A DNA stretch of 64,000 nucleotides from positions 434,001 to 498,000 of the forward strand of contig CP124680.1 in the NCBI GenBank assembly GCA_029961745.1, given 5' to 3'. Source of the stretch: Nocardioides sp. L-11A (GTDB taxonomy: Bacteria > Actinomycetota > Actinomycetes > Propionibacteriales > Nocardioidaceae). Positions 27,105 through 36,390 of the stretch are shown piece by piece. The notes beneath the pieces are model-generated. The model saw only the letters and a list, made by a program, of their open reading frames with translations. It did not search any database and had not been told where the DNA came from. Every line of letters starts with the position of its first letter. Positions within the stretch are counted from its first letter, which is position 1. The position numbers and the translations under genes were made by a program.

Positions 27105-28610
27105 TCAGCGGACCTTCGCCCTGACGGTCACACTCGCGGCGTCGAGCGCCGCCGAACCGCTGTATCCGACCTGGAGCTTGACCTTGCCGCGCGGCAGGCC
27201 CTTCTTCAGTACGACGGTCGCCCGGCCGTCGCGCAGGACGGCCTGACCGACGACCTTCTTCCCCCGTCGGACCACCACGGTGCCGTCGGCGAGGACCGGG
27301 GCGGTGACCGCGACCTTGACCTTCACCTTGCCGCGGGCCTTCGGCTTGGCCTTGGCGCTGACCTGCGCCGCTGCCCGCGCGACGGGAGCGGTGCCGGCGC
27401 TCTGCAGGGTGAGCGGCTCGAACTGCGGTCGCTGCACGGTCAGCCGCACGCCGATCGAGCGTCCGGCGTCCGCGGCTCCTGGACGGTACGTCGACGCGGT
27501 GGCGCCGGCGATCGGCTGGCCGTCGCGCAGCCACTGGTAGGTCAGCTGGTCGCCCGCCGCCCGCTGCGGCAGCAGGGTCTCGACCAGGACCTCGGTCACG
27601 CCGGGCGCGACGGCGGTGAGGACACCGCCGACCTTCGCCTCACCGGTGATCCGGGCGGGGCCGTCGGCCTCGAGTGACTTCGCGATGGTGAGTGGGCTCG
27701 ACGTGGCCGGGACGCCGTCGTGGTGCTCGAGGACGGGGATCGACGCGTAGTGGATCGCGCTCCCCGCATCCTGGGGTCGCACGGTGTAGGTCGCGTCGTC
27801 GAAGCCGGTGAGCTCGGAGCCGTCGCGGTACCAGCGGTGCTCGACCGTCGTCGGCTCCGGAGCGAAGGTCGCCGGCGTCGCCGTCAGCGTCTCGCCCACC
27901 CGGGGCGCGCCGGAGATCGTGGGCGGCTGCTGGACGGTGAAGGTGCCCCTCCGGACGTGGTAGGTCAGGTTCGCCTGCCGCGCGTTGCCCACCGGGTCGG
28001 TGGTCGTGACGACGAGGGTGCGCGTGCCGGGGGTGGCGGTGTTCAGCGGCGTGCCCGGGGCGACGCTCCCGTTGCAGGTCGACACACCGGAGTGGCCGTC
28101 CCAGCAGCTGAAGCCGCTGAGGACCCGCTGGCCCAGTGCGTACTCGGCGCCGTGCGCCAGGTGGGGCGCGAACGTGATGGTCGGCGCCACCCGGTCGATG
28201 CCGACCCAGATCGTCGCGTCGGCGCGGTTGCCGTTGTTGTCGGTGGCGACGATGTCGATCTGGGTCGAGCCCTCGTTGCTGACCGGGATGCTGCCGCGGT
28301 GACCCTCGAACATCTCCTCGTGCTCGGTGGCGCCGGTCATCGTGTAGCTGACCTGCCCGACCCCGGAGCTGGCGCCGCCGCCGGTGCCCTGGTCGACGAC
28401 GAGGACCGGCACGGTGCGCGGTCCGGGGAACCAGCCGTCGACGCCGCCCGTCGGGTAGTCGATGTTGATCGTCGGCGGTGTCCGGTCGATCGCGCCGGGC
28501 CCCGGGCCCGGATCGCCCGGATCCTCGGGGTCCATCGGCTGGGCTGCCGCGGGACTGGCGACGAGCAGTGCGGCGGCGGTCAGCGCGCCGAGGATGCGGG
28601 ACCTTCTCAT
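27105..28610 (-). CDS. Secreted Ig-like multidomain protein
   Basis: A 501-aa exported protein. Signal peptide RRSRILGALTAAALLVASPAAAQ, then a Pro/Asp/Gly-rich linker, bacterial Ig-like domains (RTPPTINIDYP, DRVAPTITFAPH typical strand starts), two repeats with GAPRVGETLTATPATF and QLTYQWLRDGQPIAGAT, and a basic Ala/Lys linker before a final beta domain. No sorting signal or catalytic residues, so a loose wall-associated or adhesive role is only a guess. ATG at 28610 overlaps the stop of the upstream membrane protein gene, implying one operon. Confidence 0.8.
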   Translation of the reverse strand: MRRSRILGALTAAALLVASPAAAQPMDPEDPGDPGPGPGAIDRTPPTINIDYPTGGVDGWFPGPRTVPVLVVDQGTGGGASSGVGQVSYTMTGATEHEEMFEGHRGSIPVSNEGSTQIDIVATDNNGNRADATIWVGIDRVAPTITFAPHLAHGAEYALGQRVLSGFSCWDGHSGVSTCNGSVAPGTPLNTATPGTRTLVVTTTDPVGNARQANLTYHVRRGTFTVQQPPTISGAPRVGETLTATPATFAPEPTTVEHRWYRDGSELTGFDDATYTVRPQDAGSAIHYASIPVLEHHDGVPATSSPLTIAKSLEADGPARITGEAKVGGVLTAVAPGVTEVLVETLLPQRAAGDQLTYQWLRDGQPIAGATASTYRPGAADAGRSIGVRLTVQRPQFEPLTLQSAGTAPVARAAAQVSAKAKPKARGKVKVKVAVTAPVLADGTVVVRRGKKVVGQAVLRDGRATVVLKKGLPRGKVKLQVGYSGSAALDAASVTVRAKVR

Positions 28611-29314
28611 GACAGTTCCTCCTGGGTGATGCGGCTGCGGCTCAGCGAGAGCCAGGCGCCGACGAGTACGAAGCCGGGCAGGGCGATGAAGGGCAGGCCC
28701 GGTACGCCGGTCGCGGCGACCGCGCCGAACGCGAGCAGGCAGACCAGGCCGGCCAGGACGGCGGGACCTCGGGTGACCAGGCCCTCGCGCAGGCCCATCC
28801 AGGCGATGCCGCCGAGCGCGACGGCGAGCGGCAGGGCGGCGATGAACGGGCTGAAGTCGTTCATCACGTAGTAGGTGTAGAGGCCGGCGTCGTCGTACGT
28901 GCCCTCCTCGACGGCGCCGTGCAGGTAGTTGCCGAGCGCGCCCTTCCAGCCGTAGGCCAGGGTCAGCGTGCCGGCCGCGGCGACGGCACCGAAGGACACG
29001 ACGGACGCGCCGACCGACCAGTCGTAGCGCTGGCTGACCCGGCGCCGCCAGACGGCCGCGAAGACCAGGAGCGCAGCCACGCAGAGGAAGCCGCCGAAGC
29101 CGCCGATGCGGAAGGGCAGGTGCTCGAGCTCGGGCATGTCCGCCACGGAGACGGTGTAGTCCGAGGACCGCTGCTCCCCGGCGGGACGCTGGTCGGTGAA
29201 CAGGGTGCCGACCATGCCGAGCAGGCCGGCGGCGCTCATCCACAGCGGCCAGGCATGGAAGCGGGAGGAGTCCACGGGCACGGGGGCCTCCCGTGGATCG
29301 GTGGCGAGTGACAT
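28607..29314 (-). CDS. Integral membrane protein, unknown function
   Basis: A 235-aa protein with about six hydrophobic segments (LWMSAAGLLGMVGTLF first, FIALPGFVLVGAWLSL last) and no recognised family motif. An extracytoplasmic part carries an acidic/aromatic stretch around EEGTYDDAGLYTYYVMNDF. The stop overlaps the start of the secreted Ig-like protein gene. It may help display or export that protein; this is only a context inference. Confidence 0.7.
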   Translation of the reverse strand: MSLATDPREAPVPVDSSRFHAWPLWMSAAGLLGMVGTLFTDQRPAGEQRSSDYTVSVADMPELEHLPFRIGGFGGFLCVAALLVFAAVWRRRVSQRYDWSVGASVVSFGAVAAAGTLTLAYGWKGALGNYLHGAVEEGTYDDAGLYTYYVMNDFSPFIAALPLAVALGGIAWMGLREGLVTRGPAVLAGLVCLLAFGAVAATGVPGLPFIALPGFVLVGAWLSLSRSRITQEELS

Positions 29315-29353
29315 GGAGATCCGGCTCTCTCGGGAGCGGCGCGTCGGCGCCGT

Positions 29354-29372
29354 CCGCCGTGCTCTACGGCGG
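29354..29372. terminator. Hairpin after the response regulator gene
   Basis: CCGCCGT / ACGGCGG arms with a 5-base loop, in the 122-base gap downstream of the minus-strand two-component operon and upstream of the membrane protein gene. Confidence 0.55.
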
Positions 29373-29436
29373 TCCCGTCACCCTCGCCCGCCCGGCAGCC
29401 CGGCCGGCAGGTGCAGGCGTCCCCGATCGCCCGGGC

Positions 29437-30123
29437 TCAGTCGGCCGGGTCGCCACCCTCGGGCCGACTCACGCCGATGCCGGCCTCCCGGGCCTTGACG
29501 ACCAGGGCGGCCCGGTCGGTGACGTCGAGCTTGGTGAAGATCGCGTACACGTAGTTGCGCACGGTCTTCGTGGTCAGCACGAGCACCCGGGCGATGGAGG
29601 CGTTGTCGTGCCCCCGGGCCACCAGCTCGAGGACCTCGCGCTCCCGGTCGGTCAGCTCGGCGAAGACACCGGCGCGGGCGCTGCGCGCGCCCGTGAGGAA
29701 GTCCACGGCCCGACCCGCGACCTGGGGACCGAGCATGACCGAGCCGGCCGCGATCGCGCGCACCGCGCTCTCGATCTCCTCCGGCTCCGCGCCCTTGACC
29801 AGATAGCCGCGGGCGCCGGCCCGCAGCGCCCCGAAGAGCGCCTCGTCGTCGCCGAACATCGTGACGACCAGGACGCCGGTGGTCGGACGGGCGCGCAGGA
29901 TCTCGCGCGTCGCGTTCGCGCCCGACCCGCCGCCCAGGTCCAGGTCCATGAGCACGACGTCGGGGGCGGTCGCGGCCACGATGGTGACCGCCTCCTCCTC
30001 GGAGGCGGCCTGGCCGACGACGTCGAAGCCGGTCTCCTCCAGCAGCGACGACATCCCGATCCGGAAGACCGGGTGGTCGTCGACGACGACGATCCGGATC
30101 CGGGGCGACTCGTCCGGCTTCAT
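29437..30123 (-). CDS. Two-component response regulator, NarL/LuxR family
   Basis: A 228-aa regulator. Receiver domain with the acidic pair in VVVDDHPVFR, phospho-acceptor Asp60 in VLMDLDLGG and the conserved Lys in GYLVKGAEPE; LuxR-type helix-turn-helix at ~160-215 (LTDREREVLELVARGHDNASIARVL, KTVRNYVYAIFTKL). The start overlaps the stop of the histidine kinase (ATGA), so the two are coupled. Targets are not visible; the flanking secreted proteins are candidates. Confidence 0.93.
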   Translation of the reverse strand: MKPDESPRIRIVVVDDHPVFRIGMSSLLEETGFDVVGQAASEEEAVTIVAATAPDVVLMDLDLGGGSGANATREILRARPTTGVLVVTMFGDDEALFGALRAGARGYLVKGAEPEEIESAVRAIAAGSVMLGPQVAGRAVDFLTGARSARAGVFAELTDREREVLELVARGHDNASIARVLVLTTKTVRNYVYAIFTKLDVTDRAALVVKAREAGIGVSRPEGGDPAD

Positions 30124-32189
30124 GGCAACACCATCCTCACGCGGGTTCCGGGAGCCTCCGGGCGAGGCTCCACGACGACGGTGCCGCCGAGCTCGTCGGC
30201 CCGTTCGCGCATCGACGACAGGCCGACCCCGGTCCGGGGGGCCTCGCCGATGCCGCAGCCGTCGTCGACGACGTCGAGGACGACGCCGCCGTCGTCCGGG
30301 ATCATGACGGCCAGGTCGACCGTAGCGGCCCGCGCGTGCCGGTAGGCGTTCATCAGCGCCTCGGTGGCCACGTGGTAGACCGCGATCTGGTGCCGGGTGT
30401 CCAGCGCGGCCGCCGGGTCGACCGCCGTGCGCACCTCGAGCCCGGCGCCGCGGAACCGGGTGGCCAGGACGTCGAGGGCGGCGGCGAGGTCGCCGTCGTC
30501 GAGCTGGACGGGCAGGAGGGAGCGGGCCAGCATCCTGATGTCCTCGGTCCGCCGGGTCAGCTCGGCCCGCATCTCGTCCATCAGCGCGGAGGCGCCCTGC
30601 GGGTCGTGCAGCAGCCGGCGCTGTGCCGCGGCGAGGCCCAGCCCGACACCGGCCAGCGCCGGACCGAGGCTGTCGTGCAGTTCGCGGCGCAGCATCCGGC
30701 GCTCCTCGTGCCGCACCTCGCCGAGGCGTTCCGAGGCGGCCCGGAGGCGCAGCTGGGACTGGACCAGGTCGAGGCTGAGGGCGAGGACGTCGGACAGCGA
30801 CCGGAGCACCCGCCGGGTGCGCGCGTCGAGGCGCTGGCCGGGCGCCGCCAGCACGGTCAGGTCGCCGACATGGCGATCGTCCACGACCAGTCGGACGCTC
30901 GCCCGGTGCTCGGCCGGCGCCGGCGGGCGATCGACGCCGCTGCTCACCGCGACCAGCGGCTCGGCCGTCGACACGACCGCCACCCGGCCGAGCCGCAGGC
31001 CGTCGCGGACGCTCTCGACCAGGGCCGGCAGGACGTCGCTGCGGCCTTCGCCGCGCACCTGCCGACCGAGCTGGGTGAGCAGCCGGACCGGGTCCGCGGC
31101 GCCGCCGTGCACGAGGCGGTCCACCCGGCTCTGCAGCCCTTGACGCAGGGGGTGGATCACCAGCGCCAGGCCCGCGACGACCAGGGTGCGCGCCGCATCG
31201 TCGCTGACCGGAAGCAGTCGGATGGCCAGGCCCACCGAGCCGACGTAGAGCAGGGCGACGACCGAGGACAGCAGGGCCCAGACGACGAGCCGGGGCACGA
31301 CGATGTCGGGCCCGCGGTCCCAGGTGCGCAGCACCACGACGACCACCGAGAGGCAGAGCAGGACCTGTGCGATCGCGATGGTCGGGACGCCCAGCGGCTG
31401 GACCGTGGCGCGGCCCCAGCCGGGCGGCCAGAGCTGCAGCATCGCCATGCCCACGAACATGAGCGCGACACCCGCGGCCAGGACGCCGTACGCGCGGGCG
31501 CCGTCACGGGGCTCGGTGCGCCACTGGCGGACCACGTCGGCGACGGCGAGGAGTCCCACGACGGCCGAGGCGCCGATGCAGGTCCAGATCAGGGGCAGGG
31601 TCGCGGTGTCGACCACGGTGCCGACCACGGTGCCGGCGAGCGACAGGGGATTGGGCGGCGCCTCGGGCTGTTGGCTGACCAGGCTCAGCAGGGTGATGAG
31701 CCCGGTGGCCAGGAAGCCGACCCAGGCCAGGGCCCGCCGGATCCGGGTCAGGTGGCCCGGACGCAGCAGCCACGGCAGCACGGTGATCGCCAGGAAGCCG
31801 CCGGGCGCGGAGAGCCAGGCGGAGGCGTGGATGGCGAGGCCGGCGCCGGGCAGCCCGGGGTGGGACCAGGTCAGGAAGCTCCACGCCAGCGCGAAGGCCG
31901 AGGCGCCGAAGCCGACACCGATGAAGGCCGTGAGCCAGCCGGCCGGATGGTCGCCGCGACGCACGATCATGGCCGAGGTGGGGCCGGTGGTGAGCGCGAT
32001 GAGCACGTAGAGCGCGAAGAAGCTGCGCTCGGCGTACCAGGGGACGTCGTCGAAGGGCGCACCCGCCGCCAGGGTCATCGCGACCGCGCCGAGGGCCGGT
32101 CCCCAGGTCAGGGCGACGATCGCCAGCGCACCCCTCCGGCGCCCGACGCTGTCGGGCCGGCTCCCGACGCGCTCGTCCATGGGCCGCAT
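30120..32189 (-). CDS. Membrane sensor histidine kinase (HisKA_3 type)
   Basis: Kinase partner of the downstream regulator, 689 aa. About eight membrane helices fill the first 330 residues, then a GAF-like segment (~360-470), a dimerisation helix with the phospho-His in RRELHDSLGPALAGVG, and an HATPase_c domain ending VVDDGCGIG and GVGLSSMRERADELGGTV. ATG at 32189 or 32180 are both possible. The signal sensed by the membrane part is unknown. Confidence 0.92.
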   Translation of the reverse strand: MRPMDERVGSRPDSVGRRRGALAIVALTWGPALGAVAMTLAAGAPFDDVPWYAERSFFALYVLIALTTGPTSAMIVRRGDHPAGWLTAFIGVGFGASAFALAWSFLTWSHPGLPGAGLAIHASAWLSAPGGFLAITVLPWLLRPGHLTRIRRALAWVGFLATGLITLLSLVSQQPEAPPNPLSLAGTVVGTVVDTATLPLIWTCIGASAVVGLLAVADVVRQWRTEPRDGARAYGVLAAGVALMFVGMAMLQLWPPGWGRATVQPLGVPTIAIAQVLLCLSVVVVVLRTWDRGPDIVVPRLVVWALLSSVVALLYVGSVGLAIRLLPVSDDAARTLVVAGLALVIHPLRQGLQSRVDRLVHGGAADPVRLLTQLGRQVRGEGRSDVLPALVESVRDGLRLGRVAVVSTAEPLVAVSSGVDRPPAPAEHRASVRLVVDDRHVGDLTVLAAPGQRLDARTRRVLRSLSDVLALSLDLVQSQLRLRAASERLGEVRHEERRMLRRELHDSLGPALAGVGLGLAAAQRRLLHDPQGASALMDEMRAELTRRTEDIRMLARSLLPVQLDDGDLAAALDVLATRFRGAGLEVRTAVDPAAALDTRHQIAVYHVATEALMNAYRHARAATVDLAVMIPDDGGVVLDVVDDGCGIGEAPRTGVGLSSMRERADELGGTVVVEPRPEAPGTRVRMVLP

Positions 32190-32273
32190 TGTGCTGGATC
32201 CGGCGGCCCGGCGGGCACGGACCGCAGTCCTCGTTCGGCCGGGCCCCTCGGTCCCCGGGTGCCCAGACCGGTC

Positions 32274-32777
32274 TCAGGATCCGTCGAAGGCGAGCCGGAA
32301 GCCGCCGTCGCGGGGGTCCACCTGGAAGCCCGCCTCGCCTGCCATCCCGCTGACGATCTCGTGGCCGAGGCCGGGCGGCTCCTCCCGGCTCACGTCGTAG
32401 CCGGCGGCCCCGCTCAGTGCGTCCTCGTAGTGGTCGAGCACCGCGGCGGCGTCCTGCTCGGTGGCGTAGTCGACGGTCTGCACGCTGCCGTCGCCGCCGG
32501 ACACCGCGCAGAGCACCGCTCCGGCGGGCGGCGCGGGCCAGTCGGCGGGCAGGACGGCGTCGGCGAGGTCCGGCTCGCCCCACGCCATCGGGAAGGCCGC
32601 GTCGCACTCCTCGGGCACACCCGAGTCCGTCTGGGCGTCGGCGAGGTCGTCGGCCGCCTCGCTGATCTCGTCGGCGGACCCGTCGCCGGACGGGTCGTCG
32701 CTGCCGCACGCCGTGAGGGCGAGGACGGCGAGGACCGCGGCGGCGGCCGCGGCGGGGCGGGCAAGGGTGATGGACAT
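32274..32777 (-). CDS. Putative lipoprotein, unknown function
   Basis: A 167-aa exported protein with a lipobox LTAC at residues ~21-24 after an Ala-rich hydrophobic stretch, then an acidic spacer and a small alpha/beta domain with one more cysteine pair (EECDAAF, LCAVSGG). GAGGAGA sits 4-5 bases before the ATG. No family recognised. It lies just upstream, on the same strand, of nothing conserved; the kinase promoter region abuts its end. Confidence 0.75.
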   Translation of the reverse strand: MSITLARPAAAAAAVLAVLALTACGSDDPSGDGSADEISEAADDLADAQTDSGVPEECDAAFPMAWGEPDLADAVLPADWPAPPAGAVLCAVSGGDGSVQTVDYATEQDAAAVLDHYEDALSGAAGYDVSREEPPGLGHEIVSGMAGEAGFQVDPRDGGFRLAFDGS

Positions 32778-32904
32778 GGCTCTCCTCGTTCGTTCGGCCC
32801 GCGGCGTCTCGCGGACGGCGGGCAGCGAGCCTTCCGGCGGGGACGACCCGACATCGAGAGGCCGTGGTCCCCGAACACTCGGGCCGTCGGGCAGGCTGGG
32901 GGGC

Positions 32905-33489
32905 ATGACCGGACGAACCGAGCCCGACGGCCGCACCATGCGCGAGCGGATGGACGCCGGCGACCTCTATCTCGCCGACGACCCCGAGCTGATCGCGGCC
33001 TACGTCCGCGCCCAGGAGCTCACCGAGGACTACAACGCGACGGGAGTCCACGACCGCGAGCGCCGTACGGCGATCCTGGGCGAGCTCCTCGGCGCGATCG
33101 GCGAGGAGACGGCGATCCGCCCGCCGCTGCGGGTCGACTACGGCAGCCGGGTGCGGATCGGGGCGCGGGCCTTCGTGAACTTCGGCCTGGTCGCCCTCGA
33201 CGTCGCGCCCATCACCATCGGCGACGACGTGCAGATCGGGCCGAACGTCCAGCTGCTCACCCCGCTGCACCCGCTGGAGGCCGGTCTGCGGCGCGACAAG
33301 TGGGAGAACGCCCGGCCCATCGCGATCGGCGACAACGTCTGGCTCGGCGGCGGCGTGATCGTCTGCCCGGGCGTGACCATCGGCGCGAACACGGTGGTCG
33401 GCGCCGGCTCGGTCGTGACCCGGGACCTGCCCGCGGGGGTGCTGGCGGTGGGCAACCCGGCGCGGGTGGTCCGAGAGCTTCCCGCGTGA
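32905..33489 (+). CDS. Maltose/galactoside O-acetyltransferase-like protein (hexapeptide repeat)
   Basis: A 194-aa left-handed beta-helix acyltransferase. The N-terminal Mac domain (TMRERMDAGDLYLADDPEL) is typical of the LacA/Maa group; hexapeptide repeats run from VDYGSRVRIGARAF through IGDNVWLGGGVIVCPGVTIG, with the catalytic His in TPLHPLE. It uses acetyl-CoA to modify a sugar or similar alcohol. CAGGCT ends 7 nt before the ATG. Stop overlaps the start of the patatin gene. Confidence 0.9.
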   Translation: MTGRTEPDGRTMRERMDAGDLYLADDPELIAAYVRAQELTEDYNATGVHDRERRTAILGELLGAIGEETAIRPPLRVDYGSRVRIGARAFVNFGLVALDVAPITIGDDVQIGPNVQLLTPLHPLEAGLRRDKWENARPIAIGDNVWLGGGVIVCPGVTIGANTVVGAGSVVTRDLPAGVLAVGNPARVVRELPA

Positions 33490-34439
33490 GTACGACGACC
33501 GTCTCGCTCGCCGACGTCCTCCGCGAGCGGCGGCGCACCGGCAGCCGCCCCGGCCGGCGCGACGACGGACACCGCGTTGCGTTGGCGATCGAGGGGGGCG
33601 GCAGTCGCGCGGCGTACTCGGCCGGCATGGTGCTGGCGATCGACGAGGCCGGGCTGACCGACTGCTTCGACGACGTCTACGGCACCTCCGGCGGCGCCCT
33701 CAACGGCGCCTGGCTGCTGAGCGGTGAGGCGCAACGCTGGATCCGCAGCTGGGCGTGGCCGGAGGTCGCCGCCGCGAAGGTGACCGACCCGCGTCGGCTG
33801 CTGTGGGGCGGACCCGTGGTCGATCTCGGTCGCCTGGTCCACCACGTCTACGAGAAGGTCACGCCGATGGACTTCGACGCGATCCTCGCCAACCCGATCG
33901 GCTTCCATCCGATCGCGACCGACGCCGTGACGGGCGAGGCGGCCGACCTCGCGCCGTACGTCACGGACCGGCTCGGCGCCCAGACCGCCCTCCGGGCCAG
34001 CTCCTGCATCCCGTTGCTGGCCGGGCCGCCGGTCCGGGTGGGCGATCGCCGCTATGTCGACGGCGGCCTCTCGGAGGGTGTGCCGTTCCGCACCGCGCTC
34101 GCCCAGGGAGCCAGCCATGTGCTGGTGCTGCGCACCCGCCGCACCGACCAGCGGGCCGTGCCGCCCTCGCGGGTCGAGCGGGCACTGCTCGCGCCGTACT
34201 TCCTGCGCCACGGGCGGGCGGCCGGCGTCGCGCACATCGGCCGTCACCGGACCTACGCCGCGGACGACCTCGAGCTCGCCGCGGGCACCACCGCCGCCGT
34301 ACCGACGCTCGTCGAGGTGCGGCCCGCGCTCGGATCGCCCGACGTGACGCGGCTCAGCGGCGACCTGACGACGATCGACGCCGCCATCGACCACGGGCGC
34401 GTCGTGATGAGCGACTTCCTCGACCGGGTCCCGGACTGA
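33486..34439 (+). CDS. Patatin-like phospholipase
   Basis: A 317-aa lipid acyl hydrolase. All patatin blocks are present: oxyanion loop EGGGSRAAYSAG, nucleophile Ser in GTSGGALNG and the dyad Asp in YVDGGLSEGVP. GTG start coupled to the acetyltransferase stop. No signal peptide, so a cytosolic or membrane-peripheral esterase. The pairing with an acetyltransferase and a downstream TetR is noted, but substrate is unknown. Confidence 0.9.
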   Translation: MSTTTVSLADVLRERRRTGSRPGRRDDGHRVALAIEGGGSRAAYSAGMVLAIDEAGLTDCFDDVYGTSGGALNGAWLLSGEAQRWIRSWAWPEVAAAKVTDPRRLLWGGPVVDLGRLVHHVYEKVTPMDFDAILANPIGFHPIATDAVTGEAADLAPYVTDRLGAQTALRASSCIPLLAGPPVRVGDRRYVDGGLSEGVPFRTALAQGASHVLVLRTRRTDQRAVPPSRVERALLAPYFLRHGRAAGVAHIGRHRTYAADDLELAAGTTAAVPTLVEVRPALGSPDVTRLSGDLTTIDAAIDHGRVVMSDFLDRVPD

Positions 34440-34452
34440 CGGGGACCGGCCG

Positions 34453-35637
34453 ATGCCCGAGACACCGCAGCGCCGTCCGCGCGACCGCAAGCAGCAGATC
34501 GTCGTGGTGGCCGCCCGGCAGTTCGAGCGCGCGGGATTCCACGACGTCTCCGTCGCGGACATCGCGGCGGAGGTGGGTGTCTCCGCTTCGGCGCTCTACC
34601 GCCACTTCCGCGGCAAGGCCGACCTGCTGGCGGCGGCCGCCGAGCAGGAGATCGCCTTCCTCGACCGTGCCTACGGCGCCGTGGACGGCCTGCCCGGGCT
34701 GCTCGACGAGGCGGCGGGGCTGCTGGTGCGCCCCGACCGGCCGGGCAGTGTGTGGCAGGGCGCTCAGGTCTTCCTGGAGCCGGATCGGGCGGCCTCGCTG
34801 GAGCGGCGCCATCGGGCGGCCCTCGAGCCGCTGCGCCGCGCCGTCCTGGCCGAGGTGCCCGGCACGAGCGAGACCGACGCAGCCGTGCTCACCTGGGCGG
34901 TCCATGCGGTGCTGGGCACCGGTCGTGCCTTCGAGCGGGCCCGGGTCGACCGGGAGCGGGCGCGACGGCTGATGGCCGACGCGGCGGCGGCCGTTGCGGC
35001 TCTGGGGCGTCTGGTGCCGCCCGGAGCCGTCGCGGTCCCGGTGGCGGCGCCGGGCGAGGGGCTGCGGCCGGCGTCGCGACGCGAGGCCGCGCTCGCGGCC
35101 GCGGTACGCCTGTTCGCCGAGCGGGGCTTCCACGCCGTGGGCATGGACGACATCGGCGCGGCGGCGGGGATCTCCGGACCGACCCTCTACCACCACTTCC
35201 CGCGCAAGTCCGCGCTGCTCGCGCACGTCGCCACCCGGTGCCTCGACGCGATGCACTTCGACCTGGCCGGGATCCTGTCGGCCACCGGTGACCCCGCGGA
35301 GGCGCTGGACCGGGCGCTCGCGTCGCTGGTGCGGATCAACGTGGCGCAGGGCGACTCCCTGGCGGCCCTGTTCTCGGAGGTCGTGCACGTGCCCGAGGAG
35401 GAGCGAGCGCCGATCCGGCGGATGCAGCAGGACTACGTCGACGAGTGGGCCGCGCTCCTTGGCGCCTGCCGGCCCGACCTCGCCCGGTCCGACGCCCACG
35501 CCCTGGTGCGCTCCACACAGACGGTCATGAACCGGATGCGGCGGCGCCTGCCCCTCGCCGAGGCCGACCAGCGCACGGCGCTGGTGTGCATCGGCAGGGC
35601 GGTGCTGGGAACGCGGTCGGCCGGTCACGGTATGTAG
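34453..35637 (+). CDS. Tandem TetR fusion: two TetR regulators in one polypeptide
   Basis: At 394 aa this is about twice the usual TetR length. A first helix-turn-helix lies at residues ~34-52 (VADIAAEVGVSASALYRHF) with its own helical domain; a second at ~230-250 (MDDIGAAAGISGPTLYHHF) followed by another helical domain. The two halves are joined by an Ala/Pro-rich linker around residue 195. Such double TetRs occur in actinobacteria and act as one unit. Follows the patatin gene by 13 bases and probably regulates that group. Confidence 0.9.
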   Translation: MPETPQRRPRDRKQQIVVVAARQFERAGFHDVSVADIAAEVGVSASALYRHFRGKADLLAAAAEQEIAFLDRAYGAVDGLPGLLDEAAGLLVRPDRPGSVWQGAQVFLEPDRAASLERRHRAALEPLRRAVLAEVPGTSETDAAVLTWAVHAVLGTGRAFERARVDRERARRLMADAAAAVAALGRLVPPGAVAVPVAAPGEGLRPASRREAALAAAVRLFAERGFHAVGMDDIGAAAGISGPTLYHHFPRKSALLAHVATRCLDAMHFDLAGILSATGDPAEALDRALASLVRINVAQGDSLAALFSEVVHVPEEERAPIRRMQQDYVDEWAALLGACRPDLARSDAHALVRSTQTVMNRMRRRLPLAEADQRTALVCIGRAVLGTRSAGHGM

Positions 35638-35672
35638 ATGAAGGTAGACAAATACGTCGTAGCATGGTTCCC

Positions 35673-35924
35673 ATGAAGTCGATCACCGTCGCCGAGCTCC
35701 GGCAGAACCCGACGGAGGCGTTGCGGGACGTCGAGTCCGGCGAGACCTATGTCGTGACCCGCCATCGGCGGGAGGTCGCCCGGCTGGTGCCGCCGGTGGC
35801 GGAGGCGGAGCTGATTCCTCAGCGTGCGCACGCCGGCTCGCGGCTGACCGAGCGCCCACGGCGGCGGCTGCGGACCGCGGCCTCGGTCGAGGAGTTGCTC
35901 AGCGCCATGGAATCCGACTGGTGA
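35673..35924 (+). CDS. Phd/YefM-type antitoxin
   Basis: An 83-aa antitoxin. The N-terminal half MKSITVAELRQNPTEALRDV and TYVVTRHRREVARLVP is the Phd DNA-binding fold; the C-terminal half (VEELLSAMESDW) is the toxin-neutralising tail. ATG at 35673 with TAGCAT ending 7 nt upstream; an in-frame ATG at 35664 is less likely. Overlaps the PIN toxin start by GTGA. Usually autoregulates with the toxin. Confidence 0.9.
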   Translation: MKSITVAELRQNPTEALRDVESGETYVVTRHRREVARLVPPVAEAELIPQRAHAGSRLTERPRRRLRTAASVEELLSAMESDW

Positions 35925-36343
35925 CGCGGTACTACCTCGACACCTCGGTCGCGGTCCACGCACTGCTCGGTTCGCGACCCGCCGAGGAGTGGTTCGACGC
36001 GGTCACGGCCGACCCCGCGGACAGCATCGTCTCCTCGCGCCTCCTCCGCACCCAGCTCACCCGGGTGCTCCGCCGGGAGGAGATCCCCCTGGCCGAACGG
36101 GATGCTGTTCTCGACCACGTTGCGCTGGTCCTCCTGACGGAGGGAATCCTGAGCGTGGCGGAGGCGATCACTGACCATGTGAAGACCACCGACGCGGTGC
36201 ACCTGGCCTCGGCGATCGCCTGCGGAGCGGAGACGGTCGTCGTCACGCACGACCTGAATCTGCGCGCGGTCGCGGAGAATCTGGGACTTCGGGTGTACGA
36301 CCCGCTGCTCGACGCCGGGGACTCCCCAGGTGGCGCCGGCTGA
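35921..36343 (+). CDS. VapC-like PIN-domain RNase toxin
   Basis: A 140-aa PIN nuclease. Acidic residues of the metal site are visible: Asp in YYLDTSVAVHALLG, a Glu/Arg region in SRLLRTQLTRVLRREEIP, and Asp in TTDAVHLASA followed by VVTHDLNLRAVAENLGL. It would cleave RNA when freed from the Phd-type antitoxin encoded just upstream. The pair lies 47 bases before recC on the same strand. Confidence 0.9.
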   Translation: MTRYYLDTSVAVHALLGSRPAEEWFDAVTADPADSIVSSRLLRTQLTRVLRREEIPLAERDAVLDHVALVLLTEGILSVAEAITDHVKTTDAVHLASAIACGAETVVVTHDLNLRAVAENLGLRVYDPLLDAGDSPGGAG

Positions 36344-36390
36344 CCGGTCGACCTCGGAACGATCGGACCCCGCCACTAATCTCGGCCCCG

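Noticed and set aside
30336..32904. Long plus-strand frame opposite the histidine kinase
   Set aside because: No motifs; only its end, from 33486, is the real patatin gene.
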